Origin: Paraglomus occultum
Taxonomy: Eukaryota; Glomeromycota; Glomeromycetes; Paraglomerales; Paraglomeraceae
Length of the DNA stretch: 64,000 nucleotides
Direction of reading: 5' to 3'
Assembly: GCA_910592205.1 (NCBI GenBank)
Contig: CAJVPJ010000007.1
Span: forward strand, 1-64,000
The notes under the pieces were generated by a model. That model was not told where the DNA came from. It saw nothing but the letters and a program-made list of their open reading frames with translations, and did not search any database. A program made the translations under genes and the position numbers. Shown piece after piece: positions 1 to 12,900 of this stretch (within the stretch, counting starts at the first letter, position 1; the number at the start of each line of letters is the position of its first letter).

Positions 1-123
1 AAAAGTTTTGACTTCAAAAAGCTGGCGACGACAAAGTTCAACAACATACTAAGCCTAGAATCCCCAGAAAGTCCCGGCCATGATGGATTCACGCCAATTT
101 CTTTCGAGCTTCTTACAGGCTAA
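1..123 (+). pseudogene. LINE-type reverse transcriptase fragment at window edge
   Basis: Frame 1 from the first base is open to a TAA at 121-123. It reads like the stretch just upstream of the fingers motif of LINE reverse transcriptases: a helical run with F..L..L, then ESPGHDGFTPISFELL, comparable to the family pattern SPGPDGxxxEF/Y. His replaces the usual Pro after SPG, and the frame stops soon after, so this is either the end of a decayed element or a piece cut off by the window. No further RT motif (such as YxDD) is visible downstream. The family call rests on one motif and is tentative. Confidence 0.4.
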
Positions 124-721
124 AGCACTCTGTGCTACAAGTTTCATACTTCACGCGACCCGTCATCTTTTATTGTATAGATTATATGAGCCAGTAATTA
201 ATTATTGAGGCTATAAATAAATTGCGCTTACCGTTAAGTATCCATTTCGACATAACAGGCAGAAAGACATACATCTCATCGTTTCTGATTTTAATGCTCC
301 CAGTTCCGAATACCAAAATAGCATCAAGCCCAAAAAATAGTTACAGGTAAATGTAAATCAGAGTGTCAGGACAATTCCGATTGATGTAAACCTTCTCTAT
401 AACATTCTCGCCGTTCCATCGGTTGGCAGAGTTCTATTTATCAAAACTATTGATAACGGTGATATTCTCAGAGAAAGATACCCAAAGTTCATCAGACACT
501 GTAAACGAAATATTATGTTTGAAACGTCTTCATTATGAAAAATCTTCGAGGAGAGAGAGCACATTATTGTAGCTGTGGCCTTCGCCAGCGATGGGAAACC
601 ATTTCCGTAAACATTGGGCGCGTAAGACGGGAAATAGGGTGCAAGAGATTGACTTGACCACTTACAATCCATCGAGTCACCTGATGATAAGAAATTTTTC
701 CAACCAAATTATGCGACGAAT
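124..721. other. Intergenic; possible divergent minus-strand exon
   Basis: This is the leader region of the PPR gene. The minus strand carries a 91-codon ATG-initiated frame (672 down to 397), starting only 50 bp from the PPR start, with fairly balanced amino-acid use. I recognise no family and see no convincing continuation exon, so I do not call it a gene. Confidence 0.3.
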
Positions 722-2677
722 ATGATCTTTGAACTTCGAGCTCAATGTCGAAAATATTTCATAGTCTCACAAAGACACAATGTCGGTGGTTTTTACTTGC
801 GCGGGATTCAATACCACAACGGATATTTATCATGGCCGAGTGTCGGGCGTTTATATAGTATGGATGAAGAGTCTTCAACAGAGAATGCCGTACTGACGGT
901 CAAAATTGCAGACGAAACATATACAGTAGAGGACGTCATTGTTCACTTTCAGGAAGCAATACGGAAGAAACAATACAATAGAGCTTGGTACATATATAGA
1001 CTTTTAACAAGCGAGGGATTATCAACAAAGATAAACATTCCATGGCATAAACGACTACTCAAGCTTGTAATATATCGTTTTCGATTTGATCAAACTTTGT
1101 CAATAATTCGGAATCTGGACGAACATGGATGCAAGACGGAATATTTCCGTTTCCAGTTATCTCTTAATAATTACCTATCCAGAGACAACATTGAAAAAGC
1201 GACTGCAGTGCTACAAAATATGATTGAGAATAAGCAGACGCCCTCAATGGATGACCTGTCGCGCTTTGTCCACGCCTACATCAAGGATGGTAATATAAAA
1301 GGAGCAAGTGGCTTTATCGACTGGATTTGCGAAAAGATTAATTTACAGGAAGGTAGCAGATTATACAACAAGATGCTACTACAATACGTAAAGTCGAACG
1401 ATTTCGAGAATACTATGCATTTGCTAAATTTAATGAAAAGAAGAAAAGTTAAACCAACGACGATAACGTATAATCTAGTGTTATACCTATGTGCGAAACG
1501 CAAAATGAACAGTACAGTAGAACAATTATTAGACCGCATGAAATATGATAACATTGATGCAAACACGTCTACTTACAATTCTATTATCCGAGCGCATTGC
1601 GATACAAATGATTTGGCAGCGTGTATATTATGTTTAAACCTCATGCACAGAAACCAAATACAATTTGATGAAAACACTTATAATACCGTAATTTTATCTT
1701 TTCGCGAGCATAAAAAATTTCTACAAATTATCCAATATTTGATGACGCTATCGTCCGATTCGGCAGCCAAGCTGTCCCTCAAACAGTACACATCCATAAT
1801 ATCCTCACTTCCGTTAGCGAAAGAGACGTCAGCCATAGTCAATCGCATTATTAGATATATCCGGGAAGCGAAACAGAAACCCGACTTGGTTTTCTATACG
1901 GCGTTAATAGACTATTACGCAAAGAGAGCGTTACTAGATCAAACACTCAAAATATACCAGGCGATGCTGAGCGACGACATTAAACCGAACGTGGTCACTT
2001 ACACGGTACTGATTGACGCATACGCAAAATCAGGACATCTCGAAACGGGGTTAAAGGTATTCAGGAGCATGCATCGTGTCGGTATTTTCCCGAACGAGTT
2101 TACCTATTGCACGATCATGGATGCGTTTTGCAACAAATCGCAGATAAACACTGCCTTGGAATTTTTCGACGAGATGCAAAGACGGGGCATAAAACCAGAC
2201 GCGGCAGTTATCAATTGTCTCATGGATGGTTACAATCGACTGGGGATGATTGATAACGTGTTGTTTTTGTACACGGAAATGAAGAGGCTTTGGAACGTGT
2301 CGCCGGATAACGTGTCGATTAGCATAGCGATTGAAGCGTGTGCGTATGCCAGGTATTATGGAAAAGGGAAATCGTTATACAATAAACTCTATTCTACCGA
2401 TTATCCATTCACAGAGAGGAATTTCCGTAGCTATGCCTTGTTGTTGGGGAAGGCTGGGGATTTTGCTGGTTTGGTCAAGCTCGTCAGAACAATGAAGGAA
2501 AGAGATGTGAAGCCGGAACGGATCACTATTCTTTTGATATTGTCTTGCGTCGAAGAAGCTTCTGATACTGGGTACATTATGGAGATATGGAATCTGTTAA
2601 AAGGCTGGGTTGAACCAAGTGTATTACCTTACGAAAATAATGTCTTTCGATTCAAAAAAAAGTTTACTAGACGATAA
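722..2677 (+). CDS. Pentatricopeptide repeat (PPR) protein, probably mitochondrial
   Basis: Intronless 651-residue protein. Tandem helical-pair repeats of about 35 residues are clear at 249-283, 284-318, 391-425, 426-460, 461-495 and 496-530, with signatures such as KPNVVTYTVLIDAYAKSG and KPDAAVINCLMDGYNRLG; weaker repeats lie at 140-240 and 565-600. PPR proteins bind single-stranded RNA in organelles and act in transcript processing, stability or translation. The N-terminus (first ~45 residues) is rich in Arg, aromatic and hydroxylated residues with few acids, which fits a mitochondrial presequence (inference). The very C-terminus is basic (FKKKFTRR). No extra catalytic domain is visible, so it is a pure-PPR (P-class) protein. 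Another in-frame Met at residue 47 is possible but would discard the putative presequence. The specific RNA target cannot be told from sequence. Confidence 0.92.
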   Translation: MIFELRAQCRKYFIVSQRHNVGGFYLRGIQYHNGYLSWPSVGRLYSMDEESSTENAVLTVKIADETYTVEDVIVHFQEAIRKKQYNRAWYIYRLLTSEGLSTKINIPWHKRLLKLVIYRFRFDQTLSIIRNLDEHGCKTEYFRFQLSLNNYLSRDNIEKATAVLQNMIENKQTPSMDDLSRFVHAYIKDGNIKGASGFIDWICEKINLQEGSRLYNKMLLQYVKSNDFENTMHLLNLMKRRKVKPTTITYNLVLYLCAKRKMNSTVEQLLDRMKYDNIDANTSTYNSIIRAHCDTNDLAACILCLNLMHRNQIQFDENTYNTVILSFREHKKFLQIIQYLMTLSSDSAAKLSLKQYTSIISSLPLAKETSAIVNRIIRYIREAKQKPDLVFYTALIDYYAKRALLDQTLKIYQAMLSDDIKPNVVTYTVLIDAYAKSGHLETGLKVFRSMHRVGIFPNEFTYCTIMDAFCNKSQINTALEFFDEMQRRGIKPDAAVINCLMDGYNRLGMIDNVLFLYTEMKRLWNVSPDNVSISIAIEACAYARYYGKGKSLYNKLYSTDYPFTERNFRSYALLLGKAGDFAGLVKLVRTMKERDVKPERITILLILSCVEEASDTGYIMEIWNLLKGWVEPSVLPYENNVFRFKKKFTRR

Positions 2678-5600
2678 GCGCTGTTTTGTCGTCCGTAATG
2701 CATTTCAGAGTATTTTTTGAAAACTTGGATTTTCTTTGATTTTTGTAATAATTATTCTATATAGATGTAAATATTTAGAAAAGTGTGGGTTGAATTTTCA
2801 ATACACAAGGGTTGCTTCATTACAATGATAATGACTGCTTTGGTATAAAGACTCGTGTTTTTACATTCTTGCTCATTTTCTGGGAATCGCAATTGGAAAA
2901 TAAACCGTTAAAGTTTGTACATACGTTGCGTGAAGAAGTAGATTCTTCATGGCAGATGGCCGAGTAGTCCCTAACGCTTCTGGTATTTTAAAAAGTAAAC
3001 GTTTATACTTTTTTCAATCCGAGGGCAGACACCTTGACGGCCTCGAATCGGTAGTATTTAATACGTCAGAACTTATCGGATTTGTGTTAGCAAAACACAT
3101 ACACCCGAGAGAGCAAGCAAGTATGATATATCGATAATGTCATGACGCGCCGTCAGGTAAGTATCTATTTAGTTGCACAAAATGCCTCCTTAAACGTAAA
3201 AGCTCTTAAAAACTCACCGTATTGTTATGTATGCGCCTTACGCTTTTCATTTTAAACTCAAAACTGCATGCTTGGAATATTCTAATAATTTTTCCACGGG
3301 GTTCACTTTAAGTAACCGGCTCGACTATCAGCTAGTGTATAGTTTCACCAATTACCATAAAGCTTGTGAACCATATACATTAGGAAGCTATTTAATTTGG
3401 TAAATTAAAGTTTTCGTAGCGTGTTTTGAAACACTATTATTTAACTATAATGAGGTAACAAGGAAGTTTACTCGTCGAAAGAATCAGAAAAATGGAAGCA
3501 GAATGAGATAAAGTTACATTCGATTCACAAGTTGGACAAAGTTTGTCAATGAGATACTTGGTAAGCTATCATTGATTTGTACTAATGGAACGAGAGTGCC
3601 TTGCATTGGTGTATCTTTAATCTTTTAACTTGGGAATGAATTCGAAAGGTGGCATTCATCGACGTTTGAACTTTGTTGCAGATAAATGATTTCAAATAAT
3701 AACGTTAATTTCATAAACCAACAGCGATCGCTTTTGAGACCAAGATTTTGTACAAAATAATTAATCTACTCAAATTCATTAATAATAGGCTTTATTATAT
3801 AATACCTAATAGGAGAAATACTAGTTGCTTTGTGTACATCAAGTCCTTGTTCGATTACGCAAGTCTGCAATAACACACTCGTATCTTTCATGATTTAATT
3901 AAATGATGGGACAAGGTATATCGAAACAATCGAGTTGTCAAAGTAGAAACAACGATTGTCTGCCAACTATTGATCCAACAGAATTGTCCCCTTTTCACCA
4001 TTATGTTTAATTTTGCATTTCCCATATGGTTTATCTGGTTACAGTGTTGCCCCTATTTACTATTTACTATTTGCATGCGTGTGTGTGCAAGTCCATCGCT
4101 AACCATTGACAATGATTGACAAATTACGATTTCTTGAATCTACAAAGAAATCAATCCCTTGACTGAAAGAAAGTTGTGTCCGATCTTTTTTACTCGACAA
4201 CGCAACGAATGAGCAACGTTTGAATGTTTACTTTTTTTCATTTTGAAACATCTCCGTCATGTTAATATACAATAATTTGGATTTACGATTTTAATTACCA
4301 CAACATGCAAATCAAATCAAATCGAATCAAATAGGATTGGCAAACATTTCTCAGAATATCTTTGGTTGAAAACTAACATTTTGTGTTGATTGTGCATGGA
4401 AAACCCGCTCTTAATACATGGAAAGGGTCATACCGAACTGAAAGGACATGACCGTCATTACGAGTATCACCTGAATGAAGAACGCCACACACACACACAT
4501 ATAGAATCGACGATTACGAAATCGGCCGAAATAATAATAATAACAACATTGTTCTACTTAATAACCGTTTTATTGGCAGTGCAACCACAAGAAATTAATG
4601 AAAGGGACGACGACTTTGCTGAAAATGGTTAACCCTACAGACGGTGTGTCGATTTATAGGCGCCAAAAAACCTCCCTCTCCCTTTTATTACAAAGTTTTG
4701 ATTATTTTCGCAAGTTCAAATAAACCATATTTCCGGAATTGAATGAAACGGAAATGAAGCACAAAAAGGGTTCGAGGGACATGATTTAGGATCGACAGTA
4801 CATGGAAAAGAATGGTAATAGGGAGTTTCAGGCGTAATCGTTCCGTAGCCTAGTACAAGAAACGTGATATCGGAAAACGTAAAAATAAATGGCTAATTTT
4901 TACTACGTTTGCGGCTGTTACTTTTATTGTGTTATGTGGTATATAATTATAGTAATTGTAGTAAATAATAGTATAGTAATGTAATTGCGGAGTTGTTCTC
5001 ATTGTACTAATTGTAATACTAAATGTAGTAACGTTGTAGCAGTGTTTAGTGTAGTAATGTTTAGTGTATAGTATTAATGGATGATGTTGTCGCCATCGTA
5101 TGATGTTATTGTATTACGACAGCATAAATGCTTAGTTTAATTTATTCTTGTGCAATACTTATTTGTAATTCATTGCTTGTTTCTACGACATTCTGATACC
5201 TTTTTTTTCTTTATAAGATCGGAAAGAACGTTAGTAATACCGAAACAAGTAAAGAAAATATGAATCATATATATGAATCAGTCTGTACTTAAATACCATT
5301 ACATCAGACATGTGAATGTTCGTAGTTATAATTAGTATCAGCTTTGTGAGATGGCTGCGTTTGTTACAAAGAGGTTTTTCCATGCAAGCCGAGTAGATGC
5401 GGCATGTTTATATGTACGCTGTAGACACAGAAATGGTTAAAAACAAACGACCCTAATCTAAGAAGGCAATCGATGATTAACAGAGCTCACCCCCTTTTGA
5501 TAACGTAGGCATCTCATGATGCAGGGATTGGTTAGACGATGCAAGATTGAAAGCCCATTGATTACGTATTTGGAGCGAAATATGTAAGATAAATGAACGA

Positions 5601-5730
5601 GTAAATTAGTCTTTTTTTTTTTTTTTTAAATTATACATTATATTCTTCATTTAGAGACGAAAATCGCAGTCAATGGAAAAAAGTAGTGTCTAGATTGTAA
5701 AAGGAAATGAATACGATTAAAGTGATCTAA

Positions 5731-5815
5731 GGGGTAAAGGGTAAAGGGTAAAGGGTAAAGGGTAAGAATGAGGAAATGAGGAAATGAGGGGGAGTGAGGG
5801 GGGGGGGGTGAGGCG
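5731..5815 (+). repeat. GGGTAAA tandem block followed by G-rich run
   Basis: A seven-base unit GGGTAAA recurs five times in tandem. It is followed by GAGGAAAT repeats and an uninterrupted run of G with strong purine bias on this strand. It is not the TTAGGG telomere unit. It looks like slippage-derived low-complexity DNA. Confidence 0.8.
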
Positions 5816-6609
5816 TTGATGGGGAAAAGGATAATAAGTGGAAATTAATAAAACCAAATATCCGATTGACGGAAAAGGGGTAGGTAATGAACAATTGCGG
5901 CAGAAATATAGAGTTATGGGGAATTACCCAATAGTCAAATAAGCTGCTGTTATTAATTTACTCAATAAACTCGAAATATCGGCAATGATCTCATTGATTT
6001 TTTATAACACGGAGATATTAAACCCTGTTCTATATGCTCTCTCTATTCACACCTTTTCTTGTCGAGAAAAATTAAACACAAATTGCATCATAGGCGCAAA
6101 ATCTTGTTACAATTTGAGCAAATTTACATTAAGTGTATGTGTTACATTTATTTTAATTAATCTTTTTTTTTTTACCTTCCTCTTTTTCCTTTTTTTTTTT
6201 TTTTTTCTTCCATTTCCCCACTTTTTAATTCTCAACTTTGTTTCACCGGCTTATTCTGCTGATACCTCTTGGCAATAAACCCTATTTGCTCCCCCATTCG
6301 GCCTATCCCCCGGCTTTTTTTCTCTTATTCTTATTCTTCGATTTGTCTTAGGCTTTTTTTGACCATATGTTTATTATGCGGGATACCCAAGTTTTTGTTG
6401 TCCAAAAACGAAATGAGGTAGGTTATCGGATTAGGCAATCTCGAATTAACAATTCTATACACCGGGTTGCATTTGATCGTCTATTGGTGTTCCCGATGAA
6501 TATCAAATAGGTGCAGTTTGAAATGCGAGAGAATAAGGAGAGTGAAAAAGAAAATGAGAAGCCGGGTTTATGATCATGTGACATAAGTGCGACTAATAGA
6601 GTATTCAAA

Positions 6610-6830
6610 GTATTATCATCGTATTATCGTCAAGGTAGTATCGTCAAGGTAGTATCGTCAAGGTATTATCGTCTCATCATCACCATCATTATCACCATCA
6701 TTATCACCATCATCATAACACATTATCATCATCATTTATCATCAACATCTTCATCATCATTCTCATCGGTCATTTGCCATCACCCATTGTCATCGCTATT
6801 TATCATCATCATTATTATCGGCATCAATGT
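6610..6830 (+). repeat. TATCGTCAAGGTAG direct repeats and CAT/ATC microsatellite
   Basis: Three to four near copies of a 14-base unit (GTCAAGGTAGTATC type) at about 6627-6672 run into an imperfect ATC/CAT trinucleotide tract of roughly 160 bases. Reading frames across the tract are only low-complexity shadows. Confidence 0.8.
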
Positions 6831-7575
6831 TATTATCATCTTTTTTTTTTCAATGTTTGTGACCATTTTGCCTGTTATAATTATGCAAACCTTTGTCTTC
6901 TTAATTCTGATTACGTTGATGACGTATCTTGGGAATAATATTAATAAGATTTTATTGTATTGATAATAATATAAAACTTTCTTTTTGTATTTGGAATTTT
7001 TCATCGCACATCCCAATTACACTGAATATTTTATTTATCCTAATATGATTGACAATACTCCCAATTTATCAAATTTCGTATCTGCTTCTGTTTATGGAAA
7101 TATAGACCAATATCACATGATGAATTCCACAAACCAATAAACTTTTCTTAATCTTAAATCGAAACAGGAACATCTTAAATATACTATTACAATAGACAAT
7201 ATTGTATCATGCAATTGTTTCTATTGTATCATGTATATTTTGTGTATAAATATTTACATTAATTACACTATAAATGCTTGTGCGATCGACTATTCATTCT
7301 AATATGCGAACGAAGCTACTACTTCCAGTTTGTGTTTGTATATCGGCCGCTCTCTGAAAAAAAATTTACATAAATAGAGACACGAGTCGTCCACGCTTGC
7401 ATCTTCTCTTATCCTTTTACTTCATTTTCATATAAATAATAATTAGGATAGTTTTATATACTCTTATTTTTCCCTTTTCCCCTCCCCTTTACAAAAAAAA
7501 AAGACATACAAAAAACTATTATACACATGTATAGCTTATTAGTATAGTTAATATTAAATATAGTTATATTAGACG

Positions 7576-9921
7576 ATGGGCGACGATATCCTTGATTGCT
7601 CAGACATCGATTTACACATTAGAGTAGAACTTGAACCAACCAAACCCTCTCAAAGATACAATAAATATTTCAAGCATGACGACGGAAACAATAAATATAA
7701 AGACATCTGTAATGACGATTACAGCGACAGCATGGATGCATCATGCCAGTCTCCAAACTCCGTCACAACCCACAACTCGCTCAACTCGCTCAACTCTCCA
7801 AACTCCCTTAAACCCACATCCCCCGTACCAACTTCTCATTCCCCCTCCTTCAATTCACTTTCGCCAACCCTCTCACCATCCTCGTCTGATTCCGAAGAGG
7901 ACTATCCTTCCGACGATGACGATGACGATGACGACAATACCTTCATCGCCTTCGAACGGCCTCAATCTCGTCTAGATCGTCCGATGCATCCCGTCCATGC
8001 GTCATCGCAATTCATCAGCATCGAAAATTCTTTCCTCAAAGTCCAAAACTGTACCCTCGAAGCCGAAATAACTCAGGCCCGCATCACCATCCAAGCCCTG
8101 AAGCAAGTCATCCAAAGTAAAGATGAAGCCTTGCGAAAAGCTCAAGAAGAATATCAGATGGCCATGTGGAGAATTAATCTATTGGAAGCTCATGTGATGA
8201 AGAAAAGTGCTGCAAAAGATGGTACTTTCATATTGAGGAGCGAGAGTGAATGGGAGAAAAAGGTGCGCAACGATGGTGCAACTAATAATAATAATAATGG
8301 TAATGATAATAATAACAAGTCTGAAAGTGAAAGCAAACTCAGTGAAAGGAACTTGAGGGACTATTACCTTTTATTGCGAGAAGAAAGTGAAAAACTCAAA
8401 AAAATACGTGACAAGCATATGACCGATGAAGGTGAGATTTAGCTACTATTGTCTACCCTACACACGCACACGCGCGCACACTAGGGCGATGATGCTAATG
8501 TGTCTTTTTTTTTTTCTTCTGCCCTTCCCCCAGTCATTAACATGAACGTTTTTAATTCCAATATAGACGAGTATAGTGACTTGACTGGTTTGAGTAATCA
8601 TATTAAATACTCGTCTGATCGGACGGTGGTAGATGACGAAAAGACCAACGAGAAGGACTATGAAATAGAGGTTGATATTCAATATAAACAATCTGATCTG
8701 CCTGAAACACAAGTGGAAAGTCGCATGCACACGGCTACTTCAAGGAAAACACAGCGTGCGATACAGCCTAACGATTCAAACGGTCGTGCAAAGGCTAAAT
8801 CAAAGTCAGTTCCAACGACTACTTTGCAGCAAGCGTCATCAAAGCAGAAACAACGACGACAGCAGCAACAACGGCAACAACGGCAACAGCAACAACAACA
8901 ACAGCAGCAACAGCAACAACAACAACGGCAGCAGCAACAACGGCAGCAGCAACAACAACAACAACAACAACAACAGCAGCAGTCTCAAGCTCATCCTAAA
9001 CAATCCTTTTCATCGCAAAATCATCGTCCAAAACCGACCCGTCGATGGTCCGTGAGCTTTGCCCCCAAATCAACCAACGTATCTCCACCTCCTCCCTTTT
9101 CGACATCTGTTCTGGCTACTCCCTTGACATCACCCCTGTCTCCGTTCATACCGGCCATATCGACGTACCCTACTACATCTGCCAAGGAAATATCGGAATT
9201 GACCGGAAGCTCCATGAACGCAACAACAGCAACAACGGACGGAAACGAGGCGGAAACAGCCAAGAAAAAGATAAAAAACATTGAAAAGCAATTTGAAAAG
9301 AAATTGGAAAAGCTAAAGAAATTGCATTTTCCTCGAGTTGCGTTTGGCAAATGCTCGTTAGGAGAATTTGCGGATGGCATTTATTCTCCACCAGAGACTC
9401 CCGAGCAAGGTGGTGATGATGACAGTGACAGTGATGACGAATATGACATCGATAACGACGAAAACGGCGACGTTTATGACGACGGTCGCGAAGAAGATGA
9501 AGAAGACGAAGGGTCTGTTTACGTAGATGCAGACGATAGGAGTTACAGCTACAATGACGGTAATCGTGATTCCAATGCTAGCGTGAATGACATGTTTGTA
9601 TCTGACGAACAACAACAAGAAGGAGAAGAAGAAGAAGAAGACGAAATAGAAGAAGAAGAAATAGAAGAAGACGAAATAGAAGACGAAGAAGAAGCAAACT
9701 CATCGTGCTCTGAAGGAATAACGGGCGATGATAACAATGGGGATAACGCATATCCAAATCATAATGATTCTACATTCTCTGTCTTGTCACATAGCAGAAG
9801 CATGGAGTCTTACGAGTATACGGGACAATCTGGTTCTACGGTAAAGTCGGGACGAATGAAGAGGATCGGAGGGGGTAAAATGAAAAAGATTTTGGGAATT
9901 TTATCAAAAAAGAGACAATAG
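7576..9921 (+). CDS. Polyglutamine, acidic, coiled-coil protein of unknown function (two exons)
   Basis: Exons 7576-8431 and 8534-9921 join through a 102 bp intron (donor GTGAGA, acceptor CCCCCAG) in matching phase 1, giving 747 residues; the intron is what separates two apparently independent frames. The N-terminal part is Asn/Ser/Pro-rich with an Asp run at 113-120. A predicted coiled coil spans about 148-208 (NSFLKVQNCTLEAEITQARI). Residues ~395-435 are a Gln tract broken only by Arg. A Glu/Asp-rich region (SDDEYDIDNDEN, then long Glu runs) follows, and the C-terminus is a basic, possibly amphipathic helix (GRMKRIGGGKMKKILGIL). No known domain is recognised. Composition would suit a scaffold or nuclear/condensate-type factor, but that is speculation. 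The polyQ tract is CAA/CAG mixed and probably length-variable. Confidence 0.75.
8860..8982 (+). repeat. CAA/CAG polyglutamine-coding tract
   Basis: Mixed CAA and CAG codons with occasional CGG/CGA (Arg) form a tract of about 41 codons inside exon 2 of the gene above. Codon mixing lowers slippage compared with pure CAG, yet the tract is still a likely site of length polymorphism. The other frames give poly-Asn/Ser shadows that are not genes. Confidence 0.9.
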
Positions 9922-12900
9922 TGTGGAAAAGAAAATAAAAAAAAGGGGGAATAGTAAGAAGGATGTGAAAAAGGAAAAAGTGGGAAAAGGTGGCGCGAGA
10001 GGTTTATGAAATGTGTGTTTGGTTTTTAAGGGGAGTCTTGGTTTTTTGTAGATATAAATATTTGGTTTTATTATTATTTTTTTTTTGTAGTTTTTTTTTT
10101 TTTCCTTTTTAGAATTAATCTCGTAAACTATTGAATTTTGTTTTGATGTCTTTAATTTTTTTTTTACTTTTTATGAAAACGGACTATAATTTTTCTTCTC
10201 TGTTGATTTATCCCCTCCCTCGTTCTCTTCTTTGTGCTGCTACCGTGATTTTCCCGAACACTCTTCAACTTTTTTGCACAAGAGAGACGTTAAAGAATTG
10301 GAATTTTCTTATGTTGTATGAATGAAAAAATTGTCGGATTTATTGTTTTATTTTGTTGGGATATGCGATATACTTATCTATAATATGGTTTATCTTTATT
10401 ATGAGCAAGTGATGGTGTTATGATCTACGGTCATTGTTATGTTAGAAGATATAAGAGTCATATTTATTAGTATTTATTTATTATGTGTCTTGGTTTTTTT
10501 GCGGCAGTAGTGGTAGTGTATTAATGATAGCAATTGGAATAGGTAATTGGTTAAGAAGGGCTTTGCCGTCGTTTGTGTCGTTTGTGTCGTTTGTGTCGTT
10601 TGTCGTCTTTGTTGTTAAAGAATCATACAAAAAGTCTCTTCAACTTTTTTACAATTAGTCAATCGCACGTGAATTAACTATCGCTTGTATTCTATTTGTG
10701 TACATATGTGTAGATAGTTGTTTTTTTACTTTATATTTTCTTTTATACTTTTTCTTCTTCTCCTATATATTTTTCTCTCTCCCTTTCCTTTACACTTTTT
10801 TCTTTTAAACTCGCTTCTTTACCATATACACTTTGTTTTTCTCTCCTCTTTTCAAATCTGATGGTGATGGTGATGGGGTTTTCCTTTATTGTGAGATGCA
10901 CTTTTTTTTTTTTTTTTTCCCTCTTCTCCCCTATTATTTCTCGTTACACCATTTGATTCTGCTGGCAAGGGATCTCAGTCCAATGACTGATTAGTATAAC
11001 AACACACAGTTTTGTATAACATTTTCATACACCACACAATAATTTAAATAGTTGATGCATGCGATGCACGTTCATCTGGACGATGATAATAAGCTGTATC
11101 GTCCCTTCTCTTCTATTTTCTTAATTCTTGTTCCGTGTGTATAGTCGATGTCTTCTTTTGTTTGTATGATATGGGTTTCATTATGTTGTATATTCATGGT
11201 TATATAAATATTTCAACGTGGAATAAACTGGACATTTTCAAACACATATTATGAGTGATATATTGATATACGGCATATATTAATATACAATATACAATAT
11301 ATATAATAACGGTTGTTCTGTATATAATAATAATGGCATATATTGTATCATATATGTTATTTTATATTAGCTAATTATATCCATGGCAGTATATTTTTGA
11401 TGTATATTTTTATAGTTATATTTATAATTATCTCATGCCCACTGTTGCATAAACAAGACGCTGATCAGGAAAAAAGTTTTATTTTGAATAATAATTTCCT
11501 TTTCGATATTAACAGTGGGAAATATTTTGGTATTGGGTAACTTGTGTTAATGATTGCCTAATTTAGACATAAATCCGTAGAAAATACCTGATCATTATCA
11601 AATTATGTTGGTGTAATGTTATTATTATTCGTGCCATCAATTTTGATAATCTGCTGATGATCCGCAGACAACAATGAAAAAAAAAAAAGGTTTATTAAAC
11701 TAAGCTTTAGTGTACCATGACAATAAAGTCGTACTCTATCGGAAAAATAATAATTTAACAAATAGCAAAGTTGGCAAAAAATTTTTTTTGTATCTTGAAC
11801 ATTTTTAGTATGATTCAAACAAAAGAGAAAAAAATTTTCCCCCCTACGAATCAAGAATTTTTCCGACTACAGAGTTGTTTGATGGGTTTATATAACATCT
11901 ACGAGTTACGACTCCATGATGTGTGACGTTAACACTTTGAGAAACGAGTAGACCAAACCTTTTATTGCTTTCCGCATGCTCTTTATAATTGCTAGAAAAG
12001 AGTAGAAACAAAAAATTTTTTTGTTTTTTTTTTTAGTATGTGCCACAGTCTCCCCGTTGGTGAGAAATTTGGGCGCAAATAAAAACTGTATGGAAACAGA
12101 TGGTGTACAAAGTAACGATTTTTCGACTATGCCAACTCTGGCTAAAACACAATCACAAATTTCTTACGTCATCTAATTTAACCCAGAAAGCGAAATAAAT
12201 TGCGGTAGCGTGCTTCTTTTTTGCCCGCGTTCTCAAAGATTACATGGATAATGTGCGTTTTTCACGTGAGTATGCATAAACGGTTGGGTGAGAAAAGGCC
12301 AATCTAAATTCGATTGCGGTTAGGCTGTATTGCGACCAAGTATCGTGCACGTGCATAGCCTATCATCAATGTTATTAAACTAAACATTATCGACTGTGCT
12401 AAAAATGTTGGCTATATCAATATGCGTTACTCACATGAATTACGTACAATTGTTAACCGAAAAGGCTCTGAAAAATTTATTCAAGAAACACAAATGCATA
12501 TGAAGCCGTTATCTATAGGCATGCCATAAATAATTATAATAATAACTTAGTGCATCTAATAATACGTCATCTATGCATGTTGGTTTGGACAATAACATCT
12601 GCAAATAGCATCCTCATTGGTTTTATATTTTTGGCAAGATGCGACATAAGCGGTTGCTTGTTACATTTTTGGTCAAAACCTCACCCATTATATTCTATCA
12701 ATAAATACCAATACTTGGAGTATCATTGATTGCATTTATCTATTTACCGCAGAAAATATTTCCACTGCTGCGCAAATGCGAACGTAAAATTGAATAATCC
12801 ATCATTGAATATCAATGTCAACACACTGTCTTGCCGAGACTGGCGCTGCTAATATTATGCTGCAATCCAGTTTCAGTTGTTTGCTGATACCGCAGGTTAC

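Larger units (their letters stand above)
2678..7575. other. Long intergenic stretch, simple repeats, no recognised gene
   Basis: Nearly 4.9 kb with no convincing coding sequence. It holds poly-T/poly-A runs (about 5612-5629, 6180-6208, 6840-6850), a GGGTAAA tandem block near 5731-5766, G-rich GAGGAAAT/GGGG runs to about 5815, and CAT/ATC trinucleotide repeats at 6610-6830. A pol III A-box-like motif near 2957 is described in the findings. A 78-residue ATG frame at 4396-4632 contains one hydrophobic segment (IIIITTLFYLITVLLAV), but nothing supports its expression. Confidence 0.6.

Noticed and set aside
5731-5766. Telomeric repeat
   Set aside because: The unit is GGGTAAA, not TTAGGG or TTTAGGG, and it is a short slippage block inside intergenic DNA.
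6610-6830. CRISPR-like spaced repeats
   Set aside because: Simple trinucleotide tract without regular repeat-spacer structure, in a eukaryotic context.
8500-8533. Frame starting upstream of the polyQ exon as an independent gene with its own start
   Set aside because: No ATG begins it there; the sequence up to CCCCCAG at 8533 is intron, and exon 1 joins in perfect phase.
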